Shown: one piece after another, positions 1-5,729 of the stretch | Position numbering within the stretch: position 1 is the stretch's first letter | How the letters are laid out: each line of letters opens with the position of its first letter | NCBI GenBank assembly: GCA_039636865.1 | Contig: CP144171.1 | Span: forward strand, 1-10,916 | Source: Dermatophilaceae bacterium Sec6.4 | Lineage (GTDB): Bacteria; Actinomycetota; Actinomycetes; Actinomycetales; Dermatophilaceae | Reading direction: 5' to 3' | Length of the DNA: 10,916 nucleotides | Notes under the pieces: model-generated | Seen by the model: the letters and a program-made list of their open reading frames with translations, nothing else | Database searches by the model: none | Told to the model about the DNA's origin: nothing | Translations under genes and position numbers: made by a program

Positions 1-228
1 CGAGGTATGATCAGAGTTACTCTGCGCTTCGCTTCGTGTCCCTCTGATCGCCTCGCCCTTGTTCGCTTCGCTCACTGTCGGGGCCGCCCGCCGGCGGTCC
101 CGTTCCGGGCCTGGGCGCCTGGTGGTGGGTTGGCCCGTTCCGGGCACCCTGTGCCGCTTGTGGCGTGGGGTGTGTGGGTGGTTGGGCCGAGGGTGCAAGA
201 GGTGTGCCGGATCTGGGAGGTGTTTGTG
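1..228. other. candidate origin of transfer (oriT) upstream of mobC
   Basis: This non-coding leader precedes the mobC/relaxase operon, the usual place for an oriT. Seen directly: GATCAGAG (9-16) is matched by CTCTGATC (42-49), and the flanking CGAGG (1-5) and CCTCG (51-55) extend the inverted repeat. CAGAG (12-16) can instead pair with CTCTG (20-24) around a 3-nt loop, so two foldings compete. A 12-mer CCCGTTCCGGGC occurs twice (99-110 and 134-145), and there is a palindrome CCGCCGGCGG at 88-97. An open frame runs through the region but its residues look non-protein-like, and a ribosome binding site points to a start near 229. The nic site cannot be placed. The oriT call is inference from context and symmetry; the repeats could be regulatory instead. 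Confidence 0.5.
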
Positions 229-681
229 GTGGTGTCTGAGTCGGGTGGTGCGGAGTTGTCGGGATTGGTGGGTGTGGATCGGTGGGTTGCTGCTGGGGAG
301 GCTGCGCGTGCTGAGTTGGCCAAGAGCGCGAGCGTTGCGGAGAAGCGGGATCGGGTGGTGGCGGTGCGATTGTTTCCTGCGGAGTTGGTGGCGTGGCAGG
401 AAGCGGCCGTGAATGGTGGTCGTCGGGAGGTGGGGCGGTGGGTGCGGGAAACGATCAATGCCGTGGTGGCCGAGGGTGATGACGGGGGAATAGTTAAGGC
501 GCCGAGGGGGCCGGCGCGTCCGGGGGTGGAGTTAGCGGCGTTGGCGCGTATTGGTAACAATCTCAATCAGGCGGTTCGGTTGGCGCATATGCGCACCGGT
601 GATTCGGTGGTGGCTCAGGATTTAGTTGACGCGGTAGACCGCGCCCAGGTCGAGATCCGCGCATTGCGGGAGGCACTGTGA
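229..681 (+). CDS. mobC: MobC-like plasmid mobilization relaxosome accessory protein
   Basis: The product is a relaxosome accessory protein that would bind oriT and help the relaxase reach its nick site in the cytoplasm. From the chosen GTG start it is 150 residues. A ribbon-helix-helix-like segment lies at about residues 40-80 (strand RVVAVRLFP, then two helices). It is followed by the MobC signature LARIGNNLNQAVR at 105-117. The start was set by GGGAGG at 215-220; GTG codons at 226, 229 and 232 are all possible. Upstream codons give an arginine- and proline-rich stretch unlike the family. The TGA stop overlaps the GTG start of the relaxase (GTGA, 678-681), so the two are probably translationally coupled. 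The family call is strong; the exact start is not. Confidence 0.88.
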   Translation: MVSESGGAELSGLVGVDRWVAAGEAARAELAKSASVAEKRDRVVAVRLFPAELVAWQEAAVNGGRREVGRWVRETINAVVAEGDDGGIVKAPRGPARPGVELAALARIGNNLNQAVRLAHMRTGDSVVAQDLVDAVDRAQVEIRALREAL

Positions 682-2183
682 TTACGAAGATCACTCGGGG
701 CCGGCGGGTGGGTGATTTGGGTGCGTATTTACACGGCCCGGGGCGGAACAATGAACACGTTTTGGAGGATGGGGTGACCCGGGGTGGGGAAGTGGTCGCG
801 TCGAATATTGGCGCGAACGGGGACCGGGCACCGGCGTATTGGGCGGGTCAGTTACGCGCAGCTCACCAACACCGACCCGATATTGAGCGCCCTATTTGGC
901 AGTGCTCAATTCGGGCGCACGCGGATGACCGGGTGATGGGGGCGGGTGAGTGGGGTGATGTTGCGCAGGAATTCGCGGAGCAGATGGGCTACCAAAATTA
1001 TCCGTGGGTCGCGGTGAAACACGGGCCGGATCATATTCACGTGGTGCTGTCCCGGGTCAGTGAGGACCCGGCCCAGGTGGTGTGGACCGGGCGTAAAGAC
1101 CGGTGGGCCGCGCAACAAGCACGGCGAGTGATTGAACAAGCTCATGGTTTGTCGGAGGCGCCGTTGCAATCTACGGACGCGAGTAAGCGAATCGTGGATC
1201 ATCAGTTGAAGCAGGGGGAATGGAAATACGCCGAGGCGACCGGGCAGTCCCCGGTCCGGGTCCGGTTAGCCGCGCAGGTGGCCACCGCCATGGCGGAAAC
1301 GGCCGGGTATGGGCGAGCTGCGTTCGAGGAAGCGTTGAGTGAGCAGGGAATCGCGGCCCAGGCGAATGTGGCCAGTACGGGGCGGGTCAGTGGGTACAGC
1401 TTCGCTAGTCCCACTCTTGAGGGTGGGCGGGACCGGGACGGGGCGTTGATCTGGTTCAAAGCATCCCAGCTGGATAAGCAGCTGTCATGGTCACGGTTGG
1501 GTCCGATCTTGGAAGCACCAAGGGCGGCGTTGCCCCCGGTCCCTTCCCCGGGCACGACGTTGTTCGGGAAACCCAAGCAGTGGGCCTCCCCCGCCGTGCA
1601 GGTCGCCCAGGAGCAGGAATGGCGCGGGCAGGTCGCCGCCCTAGGGCAGGGATGGCAACTGGTCAACCACCAGGCCCGGTTAGGGCAGGTCACCCAGTAC
1701 CTCGACGCGTGGTGGCAGCAACGGGGCACCGCGACCGCCCAGCGGATCGAACAGGCCGACCAGGCGATGAAGGACGCCGCAGAGCAGGCGTGGAAAGACG
1801 CGCGACCGACCGCGTGGAGCGATATCCCCGTGGAGGCTGGTCGAGCATTGGAAACATCCTCAGCAGCGTTCCCCGGCCAGGAGAAACGCATCACCGCGAT
1901 GAAGCGCGAAGACACCATCCGCGCCGCCGAGAAAGGCGACCAGGACGCGATCGCCACGATCACCTCCTGGGCCGGCCCCAACCACGCCGACGATGGGGAC
2001 CTGGACCAGATCGTGGCCCTCGCCCGCCACAGCAACGCCCAACTCGAGCAACAAGCTCACGCCGCCCACATGGCACGCATCAGCCCCGGCCGCGGACGAG
2101 GCACCAGCACCACGGCCGCGCGCCCCTACCAACCACCCACACTCGGACAAGACAGCAACCGAGGAAACGACTACGGCCGGTAA
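678..2183 (+). CDS. relaxase / mobilization nuclease (MobA/VirD2-type)
   Basis: This 501-residue relaxase would nick one strand at oriT and pilot it into a recipient. Residues 1-25 hold the motif around Y17 (GAYLHGPGR), the probable nucleophile. Residues 73-85 (IWQCSIRAHADDR) form the second conserved block. HGPDHIH at 115-121 is the metal-binding histidine triad motif, followed by a VVLSRV strand. A region near 211-245 (YGRAAFEEALSEQGI...) is also typical of actinobacterial relaxases. The C-terminal half is Gln/Ala/Arg-rich and likely helical, with a disordered tail. The GTG start is fixed by the 4-bp overlap with mobC. No coupling protein or type IV secretion gene is visible, so the element is mobilizable rather than self-transmissible on this evidence. 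The gene is intact. Confidence 0.93.
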   Translation: MITKITRGRRVGDLGAYLHGPGRNNEHVLEDGVTRGGEVVASNIGANGDRAPAYWAGQLRAAHQHRPDIERPIWQCSIRAHADDRVMGAGEWGDVAQEFAEQMGYQNYPWVAVKHGPDHIHVVLSRVSEDPAQVVWTGRKDRWAAQQARRVIEQAHGLSEAPLQSTDASKRIVDHQLKQGEWKYAEATGQSPVRVRLAAQVATAMAETAGYGRAAFEEALSEQGIAAQANVASTGRVSGYSFASPTLEGGRDRDGALIWFKASQLDKQLSWSRLGPILEAPRAALPPVPSPGTTLFGKPKQWASPAVQVAQEQEWRGQVAALGQGWQLVNHQARLGQVTQYLDAWWQQRGTATAQRIEQADQAMKDAAEQAWKDARPTAWSDIPVEAGRALETSSAAFPGQEKRITAMKREDTIRAAEKGDQDAIATITSWAGPNHADDGDLDQIVALARHSNAQLEQQAHAAHMARISPGRGRGTSTTAARPYQPPTLGQDSNRGNDYGR

Positions 2184-2211
2184 CCCCGTTCACATCTGTC
2201 GCCCTCACGCT

Positions 2212-2748
2212 TCAGCGTTTGCGGTTACGCCACCATGCTCGCAAGGGCCGCTCTGCGAGGGTCTCAGGGGGTGGCTCTGATTCTGTGTTGGTGGGTACCA
2301 ACGTGAGATTTTCCTTGATATTGCTGGATTCTTTAGGGGTCTCTGCGGGTGTCACGGTGCGGGTCTCAAGCATTCGCATCGCGCGGCGCACATCCTCCAA
2401 CGCGTTGCCACGCTCGTGTGCGACTGCTTCCGCGACAGCCGCTCTCTGCTGCGCGTCCATCAACTGATCTCGCAGGGATGCCACCTGGTCCCACGTAGGG
2501 GCATCAGAGGGTCTCTCGGTGGGTGTCAATGACACCGGCGCGCTGGGACCCACCCTGTCGAGCATCCCAAGCGTGATGAGGGTATGAATCGGAATGGACC
2601 ACGTACCGTCCGCGTGCTGTGTTGCCCCAGCATTCCGAAGATCATCACGACGACGACGTAGCGTGGATAGGCTGACACCGGTAACTCGTGACGCTTCTTT
2701 GAGACCTAAGTCGGCAGGGGTGTCGGTGGTACCAGACGTGGGTTCCAT
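2212..2748 (-). CDS. HTH / coiled-coil plasmid DNA-binding protein
   Basis: The product is a 178-residue putative DNA-binding protein of unknown role. Residues 14-45 (LGLKEASRVTGVSLSTLRRR) read as a MerR-like or excisionase-like helix-turn-helix, with a short wing near 46-58. Residues about 84-130 are charged and alanine-rich and probably form a coiled coil for oligomerization. The tail ends in a basic WWRNRKR. HTH plus coiled coil suits a plasmid maintenance, partition or copy-control regulator, but no named family is recognised. It is convergent with the relaxase, leaving 28 bp between stops. No good ribosome binding site precedes the ATG. A GGGTCTC element lies immediately upstream of the start and recurs inside the gene, so autoregulation is possible. 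Confidence 0.75.
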   Translation of the reverse strand: MEPTSGTTDTPADLGLKEASRVTGVSLSTLRRRRDDLRNAGATQHADGTWSIPIHTLITLGMLDRVGPSAPVSLTPTERPSDAPTWDQVASLRDQLMDAQQRAAVAEAVAHERGNALEDVRRAMRMLETRTVTPAETPKESSNIKENLTLVPTNTESEPPPETLAERPLRAWWRNRKR

Positions 2749-2891
2749 AGGGTCTCAGCGTGGCGGCACCAAGGGGGTTTCACCAGATTAGCCACGCGGT
2801 TTGCGCTGAAATTTTGACTGGTTAAGGAAGATCTGTGCCCTCCTCATAGCTTGTACGTTATGGCGTACGCTTTGCCGTGGAGGTACTGACT
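2749..2891. promoter_or_regulatory. divergent control region with YefM-type operator
   Basis: The region separates the minus-strand HTH gene from the toxin-antitoxin operon. GTACG (2853-2857) and CGTAC (2864-2868) form a perfect inverted repeat around 6 bp, a little upstream of the antitoxin ribosome binding site GGAGG (2879-2883). Operators of the yefM-yoeB family are known for TGTACA-like palindromes upstream of the antitoxin, and TGTACG fits that pattern. A reverse-strand TAATCT (2785-2790) could be a -10 for the HTH gene, but no convincing -35 is seen. Binding by YefM or YefM-YoeB is inferred. Confidence 0.5.
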
Positions 2892-3134
2892 GTGACTGCT
2901 ATAAGTGCGACGTCGGCGCGGGCGAATTTGTATCGGTTGATTGACCAGGTGAACGCCGAGTCTCAGCCCCTGACGATTACAGGGCAACGGGGCAATGCGG
3001 TGTTGGTCAGCGAGGCTGACTGGCAGGCGATCCAGGAGACCTTGTTCTTGGAGTCGGTGCCGGGAATGGTCGAGTCGATCCATCAGGCTCGCGCTGAGGG
3101 TGTCGAGGCCGGTTCTCGCGACCTTGACTGGTGA
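2892..3134 (+). CDS. yefM: YefM/Phd-type antitoxin
   Basis: This 80-residue antitoxin would neutralise the downstream YoeB-like RNase and repress its own operon. The N-terminus (ISATSARANLYRLIDQV) and the following ITGQRGNAVLVSEADWQAIQ are the classic Phd/YefM DNA-binding and dimerization fold. The acidic and helical C-terminal part (from about residue 50) would wrap the toxin. The GTG at 2892 was chosen because GGAGG at 2879-2883 sits 8 nt upstream; an earlier GTG at 2877 overlaps that site. The stop overlaps the toxin GTG by 4 bp (3131-3134), which ensures coupled synthesis. On a mobile element this pair would act in post-segregational stabilization. Confidence 0.92.
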   Translation: MTAISATSARANLYRLIDQVNAESQPLTITGQRGNAVLVSEADWQAIQETLFLESVPGMVESIHQARAEGVEAGSRDLDW

Positions 3135-3397
3135 GTGGCTGGACGCTGGTCTACTCACGCCAGGCGCAAAAAGACGCCAAGAAGTTGGCCTCTTCAGGTC
3201 TGAAGCCGCGAGCCATGAAGCTACTCGACGTGCTGACCGAGGATCCGTTTGCGATGCCACCGCGGTACGAAAAGCTCGTGGGCAACCTGGCGGGGTGCTA
3301 CTCGCGTCGGATCAACATCCAGCACCGACTCGTCTACGAGGTGTTGCCCTATCAGCGCACAGTGCACGTGCTGCGAATGTGGTCCCACTACGAGTGA
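3131..3397 (+). CDS. yoeB: YoeB/Txe-type ribosome-dependent mRNA interferase toxin
   Basis: This 88-residue toxin of the RelE superfamily cleaves mRNA at the ribosomal A site and so stops translation. Conserved residues are visible. E47 in PRYEKL, R66 in the block RRINIQHRLVYEV, and the terminal H86-Y87 in WSHYE correspond to E46, R65, H83 and Y84 of E. coli YoeB. Its length is close to the 84 residues of that protein, so it is probably active. The GTG start is set by the 4-bp overlap with the antitoxin, and no separate ribosome binding site is expected. A short perfect hairpin lies 28 bp after the stop. Confidence is high from residues and operon layout together. Confidence 0.94.
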   Translation: MSGWTLVYSRQAQKDAKKLASSGLKPRAMKLLDVLTEDPFAMPPRYEKLVGNLAGCYSRRINIQHRLVYEVLPYQRTVHVLRMWSHYE

Positions 3398-3424
3398 CAG
3401 CCGTCGACGGGTGTACTGGTGGCA

Positions 3425-3444
3425 TTCCGCAGCACGATGCGGAA
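3425..3444 (+). terminator. short hairpin after the toxin gene
   Basis: TTCCGCA (3425-3431) and TGCGGAA (3438-3444) form a perfect 7-bp stem with a 6-nt loop. It lies 28 bp downstream of the toxin stop codon. There is no T-tract after it, so it is a weak terminator or an mRNA-end stabilizer at best. Its left arm happens to resemble the TTCCGCAG arm of the recombinase-adjacent site near 8016. Confidence 0.35.
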
Positions 3445-3511
3445 GGTCTAGGACACGCCCGGAGAACCGGAATACCCCCTAGAAGCGGTGGGTACATGGA
3501 AGGCTTATGCC

Positions 3512-3724
3512 ATGGCGAAGAGCAATGCTGATCGGTCAGAAGACCGCCGGGCGAACATCATCTTCCGCACATCGGTGGCGCGGCGAGAAGAGCTGCGTGC
3601 CATCGCTGCTTCTCATGGTGTGTCTGTGCAGATTTATCTCGAAGCCGTTGCTTTTGGTCAGCCACTAGCCAGCAAACGCTCCAGTGGCCCCAGACCCCAG
3701 CAGGAGCTCCCCCTGACCGGATGA
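3512..3724 (+). CDS. small ribbon-helix-helix-like plasmid protein
   Basis: This small protein of 70 residues has no recognised name. Residues 12-20 (RRANIIFRT) look like the beta strand of an Arc/CopG-type ribbon-helix-helix fold. They are followed by two predicted helices, the first around VARREELRAIAASHG and the second around SVQIYLEAVAFG, and a proline-rich tail. Such proteins are typically dimeric repressors of copy number, transfer or toxin genes. The ATG at 3512 was preferred because GGAAGG (3498-3503) lies 8 nt upstream; an in-frame GTG at 3488 would be an alternative. The gene sits between the toxin-antitoxin operon and the rep-like gene and is closed by a strong stem-loop, so a role in controlling replication is plausible but inferred. 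Confidence 0.7.
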   Translation: MAKSNADRSEDRRANIIFRTSVARREELRAIAASHGVSVQIYLEAVAFGQPLASKRSSGPRPQQELPLTG

Positions 3725-3746
3725 CGTTGCGGGGCAGTGCCCTGAC

Positions 3747-3790
3747 ACGACAAAGGCCGCCGTTTCCGCGGCGGCCTGTCGTCTAGCAAT
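3747..3790 (+). terminator. strong stem-loop terminator after the RHH-like gene
   Basis: A 9-bp GC stem, AGGCCGCCG (3754-3762) with CGGCGGCCT (3769-3777), closes a 6-nt loop. It is extended by ACGAC (3747-3751) pairing with GTCGT (3778-3782) across a 2-nt AA bulge. The sequence after it is only moderately T-rich (TAGCAATTT), as is common for actinobacterial terminators. It separates the small upstream gene from the rep-like gene, so the latter needs its own promoter in the following 60 bp. A further short dyad, GCCGG/CCGGC around 3802-3818, lies in that gap. Confidence 0.65.
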
Positions 3791-3851
3791 TTAAGTTCTG
3801 CGCCGGTTAGCAGCCGGCTACGAATTCGTTTCTCGCCTGAGAGGTGGCTTC

Positions 3852-5054
3852 GTGCTACCCACTTTAGATCATCCTGCCCGTCTGGGCCAAGACCCTGACC
3901 AGATGCATCAGCGTGTCCTGACGCACCGCCGGTGCGCGCCACGTGATTCCGCGTATGTGGAGTTGGTGTGTCGTGCGCGCCCTGGTGTGTTGCCGAGGTG
4001 GCATCAAGACGACCGTGGCCCTCGTAACGCGACCCGGGGGCATCACACATACGCCCCTGCGGGTGCGTATTCAGCTGTTGCGGTGTGGGTGAGTCGTGAG
4101 CATTGGTTGGGCGTGGTGGTGCCGGTGGCGTTGGCGTTCGGTGCTGAAGAGTTGCGGGGTCGAGTGTCGCCTGGGTTGATGCGCCGGTATTTGGCTGTGC
4201 GGTCTGGGTATGCGTTGGCGGGGACGGGTCGGCGGGCGATTGTGCGCCCGGACACGGTCGCTTCGGTGTTGGGGGTGAGTGTGAACACGGTGAAGGTGTG
4301 TCAGCGTCTGGCGCGGCGGATTGGCCTGGAGGTGGTGATCCAGGCGGGGCGGATGCTCACCTTGGAGGAGTGCCTCGCGGCCCGTCGGCGGGGTTCGCGT
4401 CAGCGGGGGTTATCCACAGAAGTTGCGTTCACTACGCCCCGGGCTATCCCTGTTGCCTTGTGGATAGATACCCCTACCAGAGGTAACCATTCCCCAGACC
4501 GCCAAGACTGTGAGAACACTTCCTTCAAGCGAAAGACGGCCGCGAGCGGCCAAGAAAAGGCCGCGGCTTCGCCGCGCCGGCCTCAACAAAAACGGGGTAA
4601 CCCTGCGGTGGCCCGGAATCTGGCGCTGCAGGTCACAGCACAGCTGCCGTGGTTGGCCGGTGAGAGCCCCCGGCGCCTTGCCCCGGCCCTGACACGGTTC
4701 GTGACGTGTTCCCCGTCGTGGACCGCGCAGGATTTGTTGGGCGCGTTGGTTGATGCTGCGGTACGCACCGGGCAACGTTCCCCCCTGGCCAATCGAGCAG
4801 TGACCACCCGACCGGCGGTGCTGTTCGCGGCGATGCTGGCTGGCCTGGACGAACAGGGCGATTACCCCGGGCCCGCTTTCCTACCAGCTGCACCAGCGTC
4901 GGTGTCGGTGTGTGAGCGGCCCGAGTGCGACGGGTGGATCACCACCCACGACAACGCAGGCAGCGTCACCGCGGCCCGCCCCTGCCCCGAGGTAGCTCAC
5001 CGTCGCGCGACCCAAGCTCACGCCGTGTCCGAGAGGGATGGGTGGGATTTGTAA
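3852..5054 (+). CDS. putative plasmid replication initiator (Rep-like HTH protein)
   Basis: The predicted 400-residue protein resembles actinobacterial plasmid Rep-type proteins; this rests on recalled family resemblance, not on a search. Residues about 75-125 form an alpha-helical or winged domain. A clear helix-turn-helix lies at about 131-165 (RPDTVASVLGVSVNTVKVCQRLARRIG), followed by a wing and RQRGLSTEVA at 184-192. Residues about 205-250 are a low-complexity, basic linker. The C-terminal part (251-345) is helical, and C354, C359 and C378 could contribute to a small metal site. The GTG start has GAGAGG at 3839-3844, 7 nt upstream. The linker DNA holds DnaA-box-like motifs and a hairpin. 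No rolling-circle HUH or helicase motif is seen, so the protein may be a theta-type iteron-independent initiator, or a regulator instead. Confidence 0.65.
   Translation: MLPTLDHPARLGQDPDQMHQRVLTHRRCAPRDSAYVELVCRARPGVLPRWHQDDRGPRNATRGHHTYAPAGAYSAVAVWVSREHWLGVVVPVALAFGAEELRGRVSPGLMRRYLAVRSGYALAGTGRRAIVRPDTVASVLGVSVNTVKVCQRLARRIGLEVVIQAGRMLTLEECLAARRRGSRQRGLSTEVAFTTPRAIPVALWIDTPTRGNHSPDRQDCENTSFKRKTAASGQEKAAASPRRPQQKRGNPAVARNLALQVTAQLPWLAGESPRRLAPALTRFVTCSPSWTAQDLLGALVDAAVRTGQRSPLANRAVTTRPAVLFAAMLAGLDEQGDYPGPAFLPAAPASVSVCERPECDGWITTHDNAGSVTAARPCPEVAHRRATQAHAVSERDGWDL
4410..4467. other. two convergent DnaA-box-like sequences inside the rep-like gene
   Basis: TTATCCACA (4410-4418) matches the standard DnaA box exactly. 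TGTGGATAG (4459-4467) is an inverted copy with one mismatch. The stretch up to about 4530 is less GC-rich than its surroundings and falls in the weakly conserved linker of the protein. The exact box encodes LST within a segment I believe is conserved in these proteins, so the match may partly reflect protein coding. An origin role is inferred. Confidence 0.45.
4550..4583 (-). terminator. terminator-shaped hairpin on the minus strand inside the rep-like gene
   Basis: On the minus strand AGGCC and GCGGC (4583-4571, separated by a 3-nt bulge) pair with GCCGC and GGCCT (4567-4558) around a 3-nt loop. The hairpin is followed by TTTTCTT (4558-4552). That is the form of an intrinsic terminator, and on the plus strand no T-tract follows. 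It lies antisense to the rep-like reading frame, next to a GGCCGC/GCGGCC palindrome (4538-4551). An antisense transcript ending here would be a copy-control candidate, but no clear minus-strand promoter was identified. Confidence 0.45.
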
Positions 5055-5132
5055 GGGTCCCCGTTCTAATCCGGGACGCGGGTAGCAACGCTGCAGGATC
5101 GTGCGTTGAGTCAGCGGTGGTGCTGCTCGGCA

Positions 5133-5150
5133 CCCGTTGAGCGGGGTTTT
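5133..5150 (+). terminator. possible terminator after the rep-like gene
   Basis: CCCG (5133-5136) and CGGG (5142-5145) form a short stem with a 5-nt loop. It is followed by G and TTTT (5147-5150), about 80 bp after the rep stop. The stem is short, so this is weak. A second hairpin, GGGCACTG (5167-5174) with CAGTGCCC (5182-5189), has a perfect 8-bp stem and a 7-nt loop just downstream, and could do the same job or mark an old insertion-sequence end. Confidence 0.35.
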
Positions 5151-5204
5151 CACCGAGTAAGGCTTAGGGCACTGTCGGTTTCAGTGCCCCACACGGGCCG
5201 AGTG

Positions 5205-5380
5205 GTAGCACCGTGGTGTACCCGGTCTTGGTTGCCCCTCCAGGTCTGAGTCTCTGGTGTTGGATCCGTTGTGCCAGAACTTTGTTGGGCGTGAGACTCC
5301 CATCTTGTCTGCGATCACCGCAGTCACCACACCAATCAGCTGTGAGCCACAACCCCTGGTTCGCCGTCCGAGTCCGGCCC
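5205..5380 (-). pseudogene. decayed IS630-like transposase N-terminal fragment
   Basis: Two minus-strand frames together resemble the N-terminal helix-turn-helix region of IS630-family transposases. Frame one (5376-5340) reads RTRTANQGLWLTA, like the helix before the HTH. Frame two (5333-5211) reads GVVTAVIADKMGVSRPTK and later LEGQPRPGTPR. In the family, a GVSRPTV...W recognition helix is followed by a GL.D.PRPGRPR linker. The change of frame near 5336 and the early stop show that it is broken. No DDE domain follows; only a faint ALKP echo is seen to the left. This rests on motif memory, not on alignment. A chance shadow frame is possible but the collinear order of two motifs argues against it. 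Confidence 0.45.
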
Positions 5381-5729
5381 GCACCGGGGAAAATTCTGGT
5401 CAACGGGCCCAGTTCTTTCACGACTCGCCAACACGTGTGAACCCCACGCGGGGAACAGGATGATTGGCCATGCCTCATCACCCCAAAACAAAACGCGAAA
5501 CCATTCACGGCGCGCCGCCCTCAATGCGACAGAAGGCGTATCACTGACCCTGGTGTCGGCCGCATGGCGCTGCTCAAATATTGATACTAGACAGCCCGTG
5601 TTACGTCTGCGAAGATCGCGCGCAGGCTAGCGTCCCGCCGGCTGGCGAGCAGCGCTCACAACGATTTCAACCTCGGGTCACCACACATCGCGTGATTGTG
5701 CGGACCTCCGAGAGAATAGAGATACAAAG
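5381..5729. other. intergenic region without a supported gene
   Basis: No frame here looks protein-like on either strand. A dyad GATGA/TCATC flanks TTGGCCATGCC (about 5460-5480). It is followed by a short A-rich run (CCAAAACAAAACGCGAAA, about 5484-5501) and a palindrome GGCGCGCC around 5510. An A+T-richer patch (AAATATTGATACTAGACA) near 5576-5593 could hold a promoter for the exported protein that starts at 5730. Only weak AGAGA-like purines precede that start. The function of the dyad is unknown. Confidence 0.4.

Noticed and set aside
7..228. N-terminal extension of mobC to an ATG at 7
   Set aside because: The extension is unlike the family and would cross the inverted repeats. A ribosome binding site at 215-220 supports a start near 229.
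1202..2467. Long frames overlapping the relaxase on both strands
   Set aside because: They are shadows of a high-GC gene: the relaxase frame contains all family motifs, and the others are Arg/Pro/Ser-rich without any.
3425..3444. Second recombinase site resembling the arms near 8016
   Set aside because: Only the TTCCGCA arm is shared; the loop is 6 nt and the TTA portion of the arm is absent, so a hairpin after the toxin gene is the simpler reading.
3658..4050. Minus-strand frame over the rep promoter and N-terminus
   Set aside because: It runs through the strong stem-loop at 3747-3782 and has no ribosome binding site or protein-like pattern.
5340..5400. tRNA-like remnant with a GGTTCG...GAGTCC pattern
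   Set aside because: The T-arm-like bases are interrupted by six extra bases, and no acceptor, D or anticodon arm can be drawn around them.
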